Below are positions 16,347-26,300 of a DNA stretch of 34,950 nucleotides, one piece after another. Within the stretch, counting starts at the first letter, position 1. Each line of letters begins with the position of its first letter. A model generated the notes under the pieces. The model saw only the letters and a list, made by a program, of their open reading frames with translations. It was not told where the DNA came from and did no database searches. The translations under genes and the position numbers were made by a program. This DNA is from an uncultured Selenomonadaceae bacterium (GTDB lineage Bacteria > Bacillota > Negativicutes > Selenomonadales > Selenomonadaceae): contig CAJOFR010000018.1 of assembly GCA_905234195.1 (NCBI GenBank), positions 1 through 34,950 of the forward strand, read 5' to 3'.

Positions 16347-17699
16347 TTAATTTATCGCGTCGGACTTGTACGTCTCCTGCAAAAGTCTTTCCTGCTCCGC
16401 CCGGTCTTTTCTCTCGAAGGCTCTCTGCGCGAAAAGGTTGGGTATAGCCGCGCCGACTGCTATTCCGAAAATTATTAATACCGCGTCGACGCCGGACTGT
16501 ATCGCGCCCAAAAGTTGTTCAAGTTTTAAGTCGCGGATATGTATCATCGCGAAAAGGAACCGGTAAATTAAAACGCCTGGCACCAACGGAATTACCGCCG
16601 GCACAATTAAAACTTGCATGGGCGTATGCAACCAGTGTATCGCACGCACCGCCAAAATGCTGACGACTGTTGCGCCGGCGAGTGTACCCAGCTCCGAGCC
16701 CCAACCGCATTCAAAGACCAAAAAATTTCTCGTGCAGACACTCAACGCGCCGCCTATTCCTACTGCGGGCAAAAGTCGTGGCGGGAGATTGAACAGCACG
16801 GAAAAACCCATTGCCCCGATTGCCGCCGCCGCCGCGAAACTTAAATAGTCACTGTCCGGCAACATGCGCAGGTTTGTAAAATCGACGACGGGGAACATTC
16901 CTATCGCGAAGACTATTCCGAAAGTCATTCCCCCGATAATTAACGACGTCCGCAAAAATTGCGCCGCGCCGCTGAATAAAAAGGTATTGAGCATATCCGT
17001 CAAGCCGTTGATTATCGGGACGCCTGGCACCAAAAATAATGCGCAGGCAATTATCGGATGCCAAGGGGTTGTCGTCGGCAGGTAGTGCGCGAAATATGCG
17101 GCGACTGTTGCGACGAACGCCGCGAACGCCATCCCCACATATTCGTTTATTCCGAGATGAGCGCAACGGATTTGTACGAACTTGCCGAGCGACGCGCAGA
17201 CCGCCGTATAAATTGCCGCGCTGAAGTCACAGCCGAACAAGACGCAAAAAGCTCCGCACGCCGCGCCCGTCACCAAAACATTTTGCCACCAATTATAATA
17301 GCGGGGACGTTCGGCGATGCGCTTCAGATTTTCTCGAAACTCTTCAAGCATGAACCTGTCACGAAGAGCCCGCCACGTCAGCTTGCTCACCGCAGAAATA
17401 ATCCTCATGTCGACGCCGTGTTTCGTGCATTTGCGGAAGGAAGTATGCGAATGATTTTCGTCACTGATATTCAGCATCAACGTCGTGTACATTATGTGCA
17501 GGTGAAATTTTTCTTCGGGTATCCCCATGAATGCCGCGACTCTTTTCATATTGCGGACGACACGATCTGCGCTCGCTCCGTGCTCCAGCAATAACTGCCC
17601 GACCGTCAAAAGCAACTCCGCTTTTTTTCCAATCTCACTGAACGTTTCGCGCAGATTTTCCTGTTGCTCGTCGTAATAATTTTTATAATCGCCGCCCAT
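16347..17699 (-). CDS. ThrE-family threonine/serine exporter (fused two-domain form)
   Basis: The 450-residue protein joins both ThrE domains in one chain. The N-terminal soluble part and first five helices correspond to the YjjP-like domain (LLTVGQLLLEHGASADRV near residue 29, later LVPGVPIINGLTDML near 223). The second helix bundle corresponds to the YjjB-like domain (VPAVIPLVPGVLIYR near 375). About ten membrane helices are visible. Characterised members export L-threonine and L-serine using the proton gradient; closer substrate assignment is not possible. The start is 3 bp after the hslU stop, so it rides on the hslVU transcript, where codY stands in many Bacillota. Confidence 0.88.
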   Translation of the reverse strand: MGGDYKNYYDEQQENLRETFSEIGKKAELLLTVGQLLLEHGASADRVVRNMKRVAAFMGIPEEKFHLHIMYTTLMLNISDENHSHTSFRKCTKHGVDMRIISAVSKLTWRALRDRFMLEEFRENLKRIAERPRYYNWWQNVLVTGAACGAFCVLFGCDFSAAIYTAVCASLGKFVQIRCAHLGINEYVGMAFAAFVATVAAYFAHYLPTTTPWHPIIACALFLVPGVPIINGLTDMLNTFLFSGAAQFLRTSLIIGGMTFGIVFAIGMFPVVDFTNLRMLPDSDYLSFAAAAAIGAMGFSVLFNLPPRLLPAVGIGGALSVCTRNFLVFECGWGSELGTLAGATVVSILAVRAIHWLHTPMQVLIVPAVIPLVPGVLIYRFLFAMIHIRDLKLEQLLGAIQSGVDAVLIIFGIAVGAAIPNLFAQRAFERKDRAEQERLLQETYKSDAIN

Positions 17700-17702
17700 A
17701 AT

Positions 17703-19142
17703 TTATAAAATGAACTGGGACAAATCGCGATTCTTCGCAATTTCTTTCAGGCGTTCGTCAACGTAATCGGCGTCAATCAAAATTTCAGTCTTGCCCTCCT
17801 TGACCATATCCGGCGCGTCGAAAGAAACTTCCTCCAAAAGTTTTTCAAGGAGAGTGTGCAACCTGCGCGCGCCAATATCTTCAGACTGCTCGTTGACGTC
17901 GTACGCCATTTCGGCAATGCGCTCAATCGCCTCCGGTTTAAATTCCAAGTCAAGCCCTTCAGTTTTAAGCAGGGCTTTGTATTGTTTGATAAGCGCGTTT
18001 TGCGGCTCCGTCAAAATTTTCTCGAAGTCCTCTTTCTGCAGAGACTTCAGCTCCACGCGAATGGGAAAACGCCCCTGCAATTCGGGAATCAAGTCAGAGG
18101 GTTTCGCCGTGTGGAACGCGCCCGCCGCGATAAATAAAATGTGATCCGTTTTTACGGGACCATATTTCGTCATGACGGTGGAACCTTCGACAATCGGAAG
18201 AATATCGCGTTGCACACCTTCGCGGCTGACGTCCGGGCCGGAACTGGAACCTTTCACGGCGACCTTGTCAATCTCGTCGAAGAAAACAATTCCGCTACGT
18301 TCGGCAAGTTCGACGGCGGCTTCTGCCACGTCCTCCATGTCGATAAGTTTTTCCGCCTCTTCCTGCTCAAGGATTTTTCGCGCGGCGGCGACTGTGACTT
18401 TTCTCTTGCGCATGCGTTTAGGAATAAGACTGCCAATCATATCTTGAAGGTTATCGCCCATGCTCTCAAGACTGGAACCGGAAAACATCCCGACCATCGG
18501 TTTTGCATGGTCAGCGACCTCCAACTCAATCAATTCATCTTCGAGCTTGCCGCTCTCAAGACGCTTGCGAATAAAATCGCGCCCCGCCTTCCCCGTATCG
18601 GGAGGAGTTTCGGTTTTCTGCTCGTTGTTCGCGTCCACGCCGCCAAAAAGTTTGCTCAAAGGATTCTGCGTTTGTTTCGGCTCCGGCACCAAAATTTCCA
18701 GCAGGCGTTCGTTGGCATTTTCCGCCGCCTTCTCTTTTACTTCTTCAGTCTTTTGACGGCGAACCATGCGGACGGCAATTTGCATAAGGTCACGAATAAT
18801 TGATTCGACGTCGCGCCCGACATAACCGACCTCCGTAAATTTCGTAGCCTCCACCTTGATGAAAGGAGCCTTGACGAGTTTTGCAAGACGGCGCGCAATT
18901 TCAGTCTTGCCGACGCCGGTGGAACCAATCATCAAAATATTTTTCGGAATAACGTCGTCGCGAATATCCTCCGCGAGTTTTCGGCTGCGCCAACGATTCC
19001 TGAGCGCGATTGACACAGAACGCTTTGCCTCGTCCTGCCCGACAATGTGTTTATTGAGCTCCTCCACGATTTCGCGCGGCGTCTGCTCATTCAAACCAAG
19101 CTCCGTGATAATTTCTTTAGCGTCATCTTTTTTTTCTAACAT
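17703..19142 (-). CDS. hslU: ATP-dependent protease ATPase subunit HslU
   Basis: HslU is the AAA+ unfoldase ring that feeds substrates to HslV. The 479 residues show the N-domain [20 protein letters not shown], Walker [10 protein letters not shown], the pore loop GYVGRDVES, a variable I-domain (about residues 115-250), Walker [10 protein letters not shown] and a sensor region. The C-terminus RDLSQFIL inserts into HslV and is intact. Walker A has Ser where GPTGVGKT is usual. The ribosome site CGGAGGT lies 10 bases before the ATG. HslV is immediately upstream, the normal pair. Confidence 0.96.
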   Translation of the reverse strand: MLEKKDDAKEIITELGLNEQTPREIVEELNKHIVGQDEAKRSVSIALRNRWRSRKLAEDIRDDVIPKNILMIGSTGVGKTEIARRLAKLVKAPFIKVEATKFTEVGYVGRDVESIIRDLMQIAVRMVRRQKTEEVKEKAAENANERLLEILVPEPKQTQNPLSKLFGGVDANNEQKTETPPDTGKAGRDFIRKRLESGKLEDELIELEVADHAKPMVGMFSGSSLESMGDNLQDMIGSLIPKRMRKRKVTVAAARKILEQEEAEKLIDMEDVAEAAVELAERSGIVFFDEIDKVAVKGSSSGPDVSREGVQRDILPIVEGSTVMTKYGPVKTDHILFIAAGAFHTAKPSDLIPELQGRFPIRVELKSLQKEDFEKILTEPQNALIKQYKALLKTEGLDLEFKPEAIERIAEMAYDVNEQSEDIGARRLHTLLEKLLEEVSFDAPDMVKEGKTEILIDADYVDERLKEIAKNRDLSQFIL

Positions 19143-19163
19143 TTAAAATTAACCTCCGATTTT

Positions 19164-19697
19164 TTAATCAAGTTCCTCGACAATAATATTCTGATTAGTG
19201 AAAACGCAAATGTCCGCCGCGATAGACAAAGCCTCCTTTGCAATTTCGGCGGCAGTCATTTCCGTGTGGGAAATAAGTGCACGACCGGCAGCAAGCGCGT
19301 AAAATCCGCCCGAACCAATCGCCGCAACATCCCCGTCCGGCTCAATGACTTCGCCGCTCCCCGAAAGCATCAAGATTGTGTCTTTGTCGGCGACGAGCAA
19401 CAGGGCTTCCAGGCGGCGTAAAATTTTATCTGTGCGCCAATCTTTTGCCATAGCCACCGCCGCGCGCTGCAAGTGCCCGTGACATTCTTCCAGCTTGCCC
19501 TCGAATTTTTCAAAGAGCGTGAAAGCGTCAGCGACAGAGCCCGCGAAACCCGCGATAACTTTATCGTGATACAGCCGCCGAACTTTTTTTGCCGTCGATT
19601 TCATGATTGTATGTTCGCCAAAAGTAACCTGCCCGTCTCCGGCGATTGCGGTTTTGCCGTTGCGTTTAACGGCGACTATTGTAGTTGCGTGAAACAT
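19164..19697 (-). CDS. hslV: ATP-dependent protease proteolytic subunit HslV
   Basis: HslV is the proteasome-like peptidase partner of HslU. The 177-residue precursor begins [10 protein letters not shown], so removal of a short propeptide exposes the catalytic Thr of TTIVAV. The Lys region [15 protein letters not shown] and the [14 protein letters not shown] segment are intact. Length is normal. Its ATG directly follows the trmFO stop (TAAATG), indicating tight translational coupling. Confidence 0.96.
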   Translation of the reverse strand: MFHATTIVAVKRNGKTAIAGDGQVTFGEHTIMKSTAKKVRRLYHDKVIAGFAGSVADAFTLFEKFEGKLEECHGHLQRAAVAMAKDWRTDKILRRLEALLLVADKDTILMLSGSGEVIEPDGDVAAIGSGGFYALAAGRALISHTEMTAAEIAKEALSIAADICVFTNQNIIVEELD

Positions 19698-21017
19698 TTA
19701 TTTCAACTCCATTTCGTTTGAAAATTTTTCTATAGAATTTAATGCGCGTCTTGCAAGTTCAGATTTCCTGTCACGTTTTTTGATTCGCCCTTCGAGCGGC
19801 GGCAACAACCCGAAAGTTACGTTCATGGGCTGAAAATTTTCCGCGTCCGCCGTCGTGATATAATTCGCCAGCGCGCCGTGACAGGTTTCTTGCGGAAAAA
19901 TTATCGCGTCGAGATTTTTCGCGAGCCGCGCCGCATTTATCCCCGCCATTAATCCTGCCGCCGCCGATTCGACGTAGCCTTCGACGCCCGTCATTTGTCC
20001 CGCGAAAAAAATTTTCGGCGAGGATTTTAATTGGAACGTCGGCAACAAAACTTTCGGCGAATTAATGTAGGTGTTGCGGTGCATGACTCCGTAGCGAACA
20101 ATTTCCGCCGCCTCAAGCCCGGGTATCATTCGCAAAACCCGCCGCTGTTCCGTCCAAGTCATATGCGTTTGAAAACCGACAAGATTATACAACGTCGCCG
20201 CCGAATTATCCTGCCGCAGTTGCACGACGGCATAAGGCAAAATTTCCGTGCGCGGGTCGATTAGCCCAACCGGTTTCATTGGTCCGAAGCGCAGGGTATC
20301 TTCTCCGCGCGAGGCGATAACTTCAATCGGCAGACAACCTTCAAAAAAAATCTCTTGCTCAAAATCATGCGGCTTAGTTTTTTCGGCGTCGACGAGTGCC
20401 GCGCGAAAGGCAAGATATTCTTCGCGGGTCATCGGGCAATTCACGTAGGAATTTTCATCGCCCTTGCCGTATCGCGACGCGAAAAAAGCCTTGTCGAAAT
20501 TAATTGAATCGCCGGTGACAATCGGTGCCGCCGCGTCGTAAAAATAAAACTCTTCGCCGCCGGTCAGCTTTTTAATTTCGTCGGCAAGCGCGCCCTCCGT
20601 CAAAGGTCCGCTCGCGATAATCAAAATGTCTTCGGAATTTATCAGCGCGTCAAGGTCGGTGACTTCCTCCTGTGCGAAATTCACGGCGGCTTTAATTTTT
20701 TTCGTGACGACTTCGGAAAATTTTTCTCGGTCGACGGCAAGCGCGCCGCCCGCAGGAATTTTCGTTTCGTCGGCGGCGGAAATTATCACCGAATCCAGCC
20801 GGCGCATCTCTTCTTTCAAAACTCCGACCGCGTTTGAAAGACCCGCCGCGCGCAGGGAATTGCTACAGACCAGCTCGGCGAAATTTCCGGATTTATGCGC
20901 GGGAGTTTTTTTCAGCGGGCGCATCTCGTGCAAAATAACTTCGACGCCGCGTTTTGCAATCTGCCACGCCGCTTCAGAGCCCGCCAGCCCCGCGCCGATA
21001 ACATGAACTTTTTTCAA
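19698..21017 (-). CDS. trmFO: Methylenetetrahydrofolate-tRNA-(uracil-54-C5)-methyltransferase TrmFO
   Basis: TrmFO makes ribothymidine at position 54 of tRNA using methylenetetrahydrofolate and FADH2. The FAD-binding N-terminus is [20 protein letters not shown], and the conserved [21 protein letters not shown] segment with its Cys lies near residue 50. Other marks are [17 protein letters not shown] near 222 and [16 protein letters not shown] near 345. The 439 residues match family length. The start is a TTG at 21015-21017 that overlaps the TGA of the preceding topoisomerase-like gene (TTGA), an unusual start that depends on coupling. Confidence 0.96.
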   Translation of the reverse strand: MKKVHVIGAGLAGSEAAWQIAKRGVEVILHEMRPLKKTPAHKSGNFAELVCSNSLRAAGLSNAVGVLKEEMRRLDSVIISAADETKIPAGGALAVDREKFSEVVTKKIKAAVNFAQEEVTDLDALINSEDILIIASGPLTEGALADEIKKLTGGEEFYFYDAAAPIVTGDSINFDKAFFASRYGKGDENSYVNCPMTREEYLAFRAALVDAEKTKPHDFEQEIFFEGCLPIEVIASRGEDTLRFGPMKPVGLIDPRTEILPYAVVQLRQDNSAATLYNLVGFQTHMTWTEQRRVLRMIPGLEAAEIVRYGVMHRNTYINSPKVLLPTFQLKSSPKIFFAGQMTGVEGYVESAAAGLMAGINAARLAKNLDAIIFPQETCHGALANYITTADAENFQPMNVTFGLLPPLEGRIKKRDRKSELARRALNSIEKFSNEMELK

Positions 21018-22702
21018 GCCTTCACCTTCGATTTTGATTCAGATTTTTTCGCCGCGAGTTCCGCCTTGCGAATTTTGCGCGCCTCGTAACGTTTTTGAGA
21101 GTCGGCAATAATTTTATTGACGGGGTGATTTTCGCGCGTCGGACAATTTTCATTCCCGCAATAGAGCATCGCCGGACGATCCTTGAACCTGTGCAAAAAC
21201 ATCGTTGAACCGCAATTCTTACACGCCAGAGCTTGCGGCTCGTCCCACGTCATGAAATTACACGTCGGAGAATTTTCGCAGAGGAACAAATTTTTATTCT
21301 TCCCAAAATTTCTGAGCGTAATCCTCCCGCCGCACTTCGGGCACTTGTAGTTGGTGTACTCGACAATCGGTTTGGCGTTCTTGCATTCGGGGTAGCCGGA
21401 GCAAGCAAGAAATTGCCCGTACCGCCCGCGCTTAATCAACATGGGACGCCCGCACTTTTCGCAAATCTCGTCCGTCTCTATAAGCGGCTCCTCCTGCGGC
21501 TTCGCGTCTTCACCCAGAGAATCCATCGCCGCGCCGAAACTTTTCATGAACTTGTCACAATAGCCCGCGATGACAGAATTTTTTTCAGCGCGCCCGTCAG
21601 CGACGGCAAAAATCTGCGCGGCAACTTTGTTGTAGGAGTCGACGCTAAAAATTTCGTCAAAGAAACCGTCCAGCGCGCCCAAAACTCTTTTGCCCATCTC
21701 GGTGACTTTGAAAACGGAATCTTCAAGCGCAACATACCGCCGCTTAATCAAACTGTTAATGCCCGTCGAATAAAATTCCGCCCAATCTATTTTGAGATTG
21801 TCCAGCGTCGCCAAAATGGCGGCCTCGTTGCGTTCACCGCTCAGCTGAATTTTCACGGAAACTGTTCCGGCGTTGACCTGCGAATAAATCAGATTGTACA
21901 GCTTGAATTGCGCGTCGGTCAAATAATTTTTGACGTCGTCGGGGTTGCGCTCTTCGGTAGTCAGAAAAATTTCGCCGTGATAAGGATATTTGACGAGCCC
22001 GCCGAATCCTTCTTTGTCGAAGTTCAAACCTTCGTAAAGCTGATCCAAAACCAAGCGGGTTTTCGTCGCGGAAAAATTTAATTCCTTCAGAGCCAGCTCC
22101 TGCAAAACGCCGAAGGTAAAATTTTTTTTGACATTGAACTCACCGCCGGGCAAATCGCCGCTGATAATTTTCAGGAGCATCGCGCGGAACCTGCCGACTT
22201 TTACTCCGCGATAAATTTTGTAAGAAAGGTACTCGCCGATTTTGTGGCTGACGAACTTGTCAATAATTTGCCGCGTCTGAAAAGCGTCAACAAGTTTATC
22301 GTCAATCGGTCGGGCATTTTCCAGCGCGGTAAGCACAGAATTTTTCGTCAGCTCGTTGAAATCCATACGGCAACGAGATTTTTCATTGACGCCGAAAAGT
22401 TGACAGCACTGTTTCGCCAAAAATTCTCCGCGCGCATCGGGATTCATCGCCAGAAAAATTCTTCGCGCGTTAAGAGTTTCTCGCTTGAGTTCCCTGAGCA
22501 GGGGACCTTTGCCGCGCACGGTGATATAATCCGGCGCGTAATTATTTTCCGCGTCGATACCGATTCGGCTTTTCGGCAAGTCTTTCAAAAATCCGTCGGT
22601 GGACGCGACAAGATAACGCCTTCCGACAAATTTTTTAATGGCGCGAGCCTTCCCCGCGCTGTCCGTGAGTATCAGCGATTTTAATTGAGTTTTTCCCGCC
22701 AC
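21014..22702 (-). CDS. Topoisomerase I-like protein with degenerate catalytic core and intact zinc fingers
   Basis: The 562-residue protein sits exactly where topA is expected, before trmFO-hslVU, and aligns with type IA topoisomerases in order, but almost every catalytic element is changed. The TOPRIM Glu is Asp (TDSAGKA, residue 14). The conserved His of GHLRDLP is Phe38. The acidic DxDxE motif reads N87-P-D89-A-R91. SAGRVQS reads KVGRFRA. About 100 residues usually between that segment and the LQxxA helix are missing. The catalytic Tyr segment ITYMRTDS reads VKYPYHGE near Tyr239, and the HEAIRP segment is gone. Three C4-type zinc fingers follow (from Cys414, Cys454 and Cys494) with a basic tail. 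The frame is open throughout from a GTG start. DNA binding seems likely; DNA relaxation does not. Confidence 0.88.
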   Translation of the reverse strand: MAGKTQLKSLILTDSAGKARAIKKFVGRRYLVASTDGFLKDLPKSRIGIDAENNYAPDYITVRGKGPLLRELKRETLNARRIFLAMNPDARGEFLAKQCCQLFGVNEKSRCRMDFNELTKNSVLTALENARPIDDKLVDAFQTRQIIDKFVSHKIGEYLSYKIYRGVKVGRFRAMLLKIISGDLPGGEFNVKKNFTFGVLQELALKELNFSATKTRLVLDQLYEGLNFDKEGFGGLVKYPYHGEIFLTTEERNPDDVKNYLTDAQFKLYNLIYSQVNAGTVSVKIQLSGERNEAAILATLDNLKIDWAEFYSTGINSLIKRRYVALEDSVFKVTEMGKRVLGALDGFFDEIFSVDSYNKVAAQIFAVADGRAEKNSVIAGYCDKFMKSFGAAMDSLGEDAKPQEEPLIETDEICEKCGRPMLIKRGRYGQFLACSGYPECKNAKPIVEYTNYKCPKCGGRITLRNFGKNKNLFLCENSPTCNFMTWDEPQALACKNCGSTMFLHRFKDRPAMLYCGNENCPTRENHPVNKIIADSQKRYEARKIRKAELAAKKSESKSKVKA

Positions 22703-22940
22703 AAAACTTCTCTCCGTTCCATTTTAAAATATATGCTACGACTTTTATTTATTCTAAACGAAAATTTAAATATGGGCAAGTTTTTGAAAATAAACCTTGC
22801 GGCTTTACAATTTTTGTTTTGGTTGATAAAATTAACGGAAACATCCGGATTAGTCTAACAGAGGAAAAAGATTTTGTAAAGGAGGCAAAGCCGCACTCCT
22901 CCCACCGATTTAACGGGGAGTTCTTTGCGACGAACTGTGT
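22703..22940. other. Divergent intergenic region with candidate promoters both ways
   Basis: For rnhB, TTTACA (22804-22809) and TAAAAT (22827-22832) are 17 bases apart. For the minus operon, TTGCCC and TAGAAT 17 bases apart can be read near 22776-22747. A perfect AAAGGAGG stretch near 22878 is not followed by a usable start in the rnhB frame, so its role is unclear. No RNA gene was recognised. Confidence 0.4.
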
Positions 22941-23621
22941 ATGACGAGGCATTTTGATACCGACGCAGATAAAGAACGCGTCGAAAAACTTTGGTTTTTT
23001 GAAGACGAGGCCGTCAAGGCAGGTTACAAATTAATTGCCGGAGTTGACGAGGCGGGGCGTGGCTCTCTCGTCGGACCTATGGTAGTAGCTGCGGTTATTT
23101 TGCCACAGGACAAGTATTTTGAAAAGCTCGACGACTCGAAAAAACTTTCGCAAAACGTCCGTGAAAAACTCTATGACGAGATTGTTACGGCGGCGATAAG
23201 TGTTTCTTCAGTTTTGGTCAGCGTCGAAGAGATTGATACGCTCAATGTTTATCAATCGACGATTAACGGAATGTATCGCGCGATACGAGCCCTGCACGTC
23301 AAGCCGGATTTTGTTTTGACGGACGCGATGAAATTGGACTTCAAGGGTGAAATAAAAACTCGTTCGATAATTCACGGCGACGCGCTTTCCGCGTCAATTG
23401 CCGCCGCGTCGATTGTTGCTAAGGTTACTCGTGACAGATTGACGGACGTTTGGAGCGAACAATATCCGGAATATGGTTTTGACAGAAATCGCGGGTACGG
23501 CACGAAGGAACATTTTGAGGCGATAAAAAAATTTGGATATACGCCTCTGCACCGCCGCAGTTTCGATCCGGTGAGGAGTATTTTGGCGGGAAAAGAGATA
23601 AGAGAATACGGGAATAGATAG
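22941..23621 (+). CDS. rnhB: Ribonuclease HII
   Basis: RNase HII cleaves RNA in RNA-DNA hybrids and removes single ribonucleotides from DNA. The 226 residues show the catalytic Asp-Glu pair in AGVDEAGRGSLVGPMV, the KLDDSKKLS segment, the third Asp in HGDALSASIAAASIVAKV and the GYGTKEH C-terminal motif. An N-terminal helix of about 25 residues precedes the core, as in Bacillota enzymes. No good ribosome site precedes the ATG, and no alternative start is apparent. Confidence 0.95.
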   Translation: MTRHFDTDADKERVEKLWFFEDEAVKAGYKLIAGVDEAGRGSLVGPMVVAAVILPQDKYFEKLDDSKKLSQNVREKLYDEIVTAAISVSSVLVSVEEIDTLNVYQSTINGMYRAIRALHVKPDFVLTDAMKLDFKGEIKTRSIIHGDALSASIAAASIVAKVTRDRLTDVWSEQYPEYGFDRNRGYGTKEHFEAIKKFGYTPLHRRSFDPVRSILAGKEIREYGNR

Positions 23622-23644
23622 CCTCTAGGGAAGGAGCGTTTACA

Positions 23645-26116
23645 ATGCCGATAAATGCAGGAGCCGTAGGGATTCGCCCTGTAACTCCGGAGCGACCGAC
23701 AGGCGGGGTTGATGGCGTTCAGCGGCGGGACGACGGCGGATCTGCCGGTGGTTTTCGACCGCAGACTAATGTTTCATTAAAGACGGCGATTCAAGACTTG
23801 ACGGGAACTTTGTCGAAAATTGCTTCGCAGGAAAAATTCGGCATTGAAAGGCTACCGCAGGAAGTCGGGCAAGTCGTCAAAAATATTTTGCAACAAGCTT
23901 TTTCTATGGACGCGACACTTTCGCAGGGGATAGGCAGCACGATTGAAAGTCAAAGGTTTTCAATGGAGCAGCTGTCGACTTTTGCGCGGATGTTGTCACA
24001 AATTGGCGCGCTTGCGGAAAAAGGATTTTCTATGGAGTTGAGCGACGAAACTCAAACGATTTTGACGCAGTTCAAAAATTTAATAGTCTCGGAACGCGGC
24101 GGCAGTGCACTGGAGCCGGTTTTGATGTCGAAGGCGGCGTTTGAATTGGTGGATTCAAAAAACGCCGACCAACTTCCGCCGGCACTGTACGATATGTTAG
24201 CACAGCTCGCGCAGTCCCCGACAATGCCAATCACCCAGCCGCAACAATCGGAGGGGATGCAATTTTTAAAACAGCTCGTACAATATTTTATGCCGCGCCC
24301 TTCCGCCGAAACGACTTCTTCAGATCAGCAACAACCTCAGCAACAACAGCAGGGACAACAGATGCCGCGCCAAACGGCAACACAGCGGCTTTTGCAGTCC
24401 ATGTACCGGCAGTATGACGACCCGTATGCCTCGCCGCAGGCTAAGCAGATCATTCAGAATCAGCAGTCGCGGCAGATGCCGCAGGGGTTCCAGCAAACGC
24501 CGCCGCAGTCACAAAACCAGAATCAAGGACAAAATTTCCAGCCGCATCAAAATCAACAGCCCTTGCCGCAAAATCAGAATCAAGGACAAAATTTCCAGCC
24601 GCAGAATCAAAATCAACAGCCCTTGACGCAAAATCAGAATCAAGGACAAAATTTCCAGCCACAGAATCAGAATCAACAGCCCTTGCCGCAAAATCAGAAT
24701 CAAGGACAAAATTTCCAGCCGCATAATCAGAATCAACAACCCTTGCCGCAAAATCAGAATCAAGGACAGAATTTTCAGCCGCAGAATCAAAATCAACAGC
24801 CCTTGTCGCAGAATCAGAATCAAGGACAGAATTTCCAGCCGCATAGTCAAAATCAACAGCCCTTGTCACAAAATCAGAATCAAGGACAGAATTTCCAGCC
24901 GCAGAATCAAAATCAACAGCCTTTACCACAGAATCAGAATCAAGGACAAAATTTCCGGCCGCAGAATCAAAATCAACAGCCCTTGACGCAGAATCAGAAT
25001 CAAGGACAAAATTTCCAGCCGCATCAAAACCAACAGCCTTTGTCGCAGAACCAGAATCAAGGACAGAATTTCCAGCCGCATAGTCAAAACCAACAGCCCT
25101 TGTCACAAAATCAGAATCAAGGACAAAATTTCCAGCCGCATCAAAATCAACAGCCCTTGTCGCAGAACCAGAATCAAGGACAGAATTTCCAGCCACAGAA
25201 TCAGAATCAACAGCCCTTGTCGCAGAACCAGAATCAAGGACAGAATTTCCAGCCACAGAATCAGAATCAACAGCCCTTGTCGCAGAATCAGAATCAAGGA
25301 CAGAATTTCCAGCCGCAGAATCAGAATCAACAGCCCTTGTCGCAGAATCAGAATCAAGGACAGAATTTCCAGCCGCAGAATCAAAACCAACAGCCCTTGA
25401 CGCAGAACCAGAATCAGGGACAGACTTTCCAGCCGCATAGTCAAAACCAACAGCCCTTACAAAATCAGAATCAAGGACAGACTTTCCAGCCGCAGAATCA
25501 AAACCAACAGCCCTTGACGCAGAACCAGAATCAAGGTCAGAATTTCCGGTCGCAGAATCAAAATCAACAGCCCTTGTCGCAGAACCAGAATCAAGGTCAG
25601 AATTTCCAGCCACAGAATCAAAATCAACAGCCCTTACAAAATCAGAATCAGGGACAGACTTTCCAGCCGCAGAATCAAAACCAACAGCCCTTGCCGCAGA
25701 ACCAGAATCAGGGACAGACTTTCCAGCCGCAGAATCAAAATCAACAGCCCTTGTCACAAAATCAGAATCAAGGACAGAATTTCCAACCGCATCAAAATCA
25801 ACAGCCTTTGACGCAAAATCAGAATCAGGGACAGACTTTCCAGCCGCAGAATCAAAACCAACAGCCCTTGCCGCAAAATCAGAATCAAGGACAAAATTTC
25901 CAGCCGCATAATCAAAATCAACAGCCCTTGACGCAAAACCAGAATCAAGGACAAAATTTTCATCCGCAGAATCAAAATCAACAGCCCTTGTCACAAAATC
26001 AGAATCAAGGACAGAATTTCCAACCGCATCAAAATCAACAGCTTCCAGCCGCAGAATCAGAATCAACAGCCCTTGTCGCAAAACCAGAATCAGGGACAGA
26101 CTTTCCAGCCGCATAA
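23645..26116 (+). CDS. YlqG/FliK-like repeat protein, N-terminal part (frame broken at about 26042)
   Basis: The gene starts 24 bp after rnhB with an AAGGAG site, the position of ylqG-like genes in Bacillota. Residues 1-230 form a helical, Gln/Met-rich domain of unknown function (MPINAGAVGIRPVTPERP at the start). From about residue 290 on the protein is a Gln/Asn-rich array with a 20-residue unit of the type NQNQGQNFQPQNQNQQPL plus P, S or T and Q, repeated some 26 times in this frame. Near 26042 the unit is interrupted and the frame runs into 24 unrelated residues and a stop. The other frame continues the same array, so this is the front half of one gene that was, or still is, a single protein of about 1,470 residues. 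Confidence 0.85.
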   Translation: MPINAGAVGIRPVTPERPTGGVDGVQRRDDGGSAGGFRPQTNVSLKTAIQDLTGTLSKIASQEKFGIERLPQEVGQVVKNILQQAFSMDATLSQGIGSTIESQRFSMEQLSTFARMLSQIGALAEKGFSMELSDETQTILTQFKNLIVSERGGSALEPVLMSKAAFELVDSKNADQLPPALYDMLAQLAQSPTMPITQPQQSEGMQFLKQLVQYFMPRPSAETTSSDQQQPQQQQQGQQMPRQTATQRLLQSMYRQYDDPYASPQAKQIIQNQQSRQMPQGFQQTPPQSQNQNQGQNFQPHQNQQPLPQNQNQGQNFQPQNQNQQPLTQNQNQGQNFQPQNQNQQPLPQNQNQGQNFQPHNQNQQPLPQNQNQGQNFQPQNQNQQPLSQNQNQGQNFQPHSQNQQPLSQNQNQGQNFQPQNQNQQPLPQNQNQGQNFRPQNQNQQPLTQNQNQGQNFQPHQNQQPLSQNQNQGQNFQPHSQNQQPLSQNQNQGQNFQPHQNQQPLSQNQNQGQNFQPQNQNQQPLSQNQNQGQNFQPQNQNQQPLSQNQNQGQNFQPQNQNQQPLSQNQNQGQNFQPQNQNQQPLTQNQNQGQTFQPHSQNQQPLQNQNQGQTFQPQNQNQQPLTQNQNQGQNFRSQNQNQQPLSQNQNQGQNFQPQNQNQQPLQNQNQGQTFQPQNQNQQPLPQNQNQGQTFQPQNQNQQPLSQNQNQGQNFQPHQNQQPLTQNQNQGQTFQPQNQNQQPLPQNQNQGQNFQPHNQNQQPLTQNQNQGQNFHPQNQNQQPLSQNQNQGQNFQPHQNQQLPAAESESTALVAKPESGTDFPAA

Positions 26117-26300
26117 TCAAAACCAACAGCCCTTGCCGCAAAATCAGAATCAAGGACAGACTTTCCAGCCGCATAGTCAAAACCAACAGCCCTTGACGCA
26201 AAATCAGAATCAAGGACAAAATTTCCAGCCGCAGAATCAAAATCAACAGCCTTTGTCGCAAAACCAGAATCAAGGACAGACTTTCCAGCCACAGAATCAG
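24510..26300 (+). repeat. Tandem array A, about 30 coding units of roughly 60 bp
   Basis: Units of 60 bp, with some of 57 bp, follow one another without spacers and encode NQNQGQNFQPQNQNQQPL-type 20-mers. Variation concentrates at a few codons: Q/H after FQP, N/S next to it, P/S/T after QPL, and N/T before F. In several units the Gln-Asn step is shortened (QPHQNQQPL). Neighbouring units share variants, for example four near-identical copies in 25190-25430, which indicates recent local duplication. One junction near 26042 is out of register. Confidence 0.93.
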
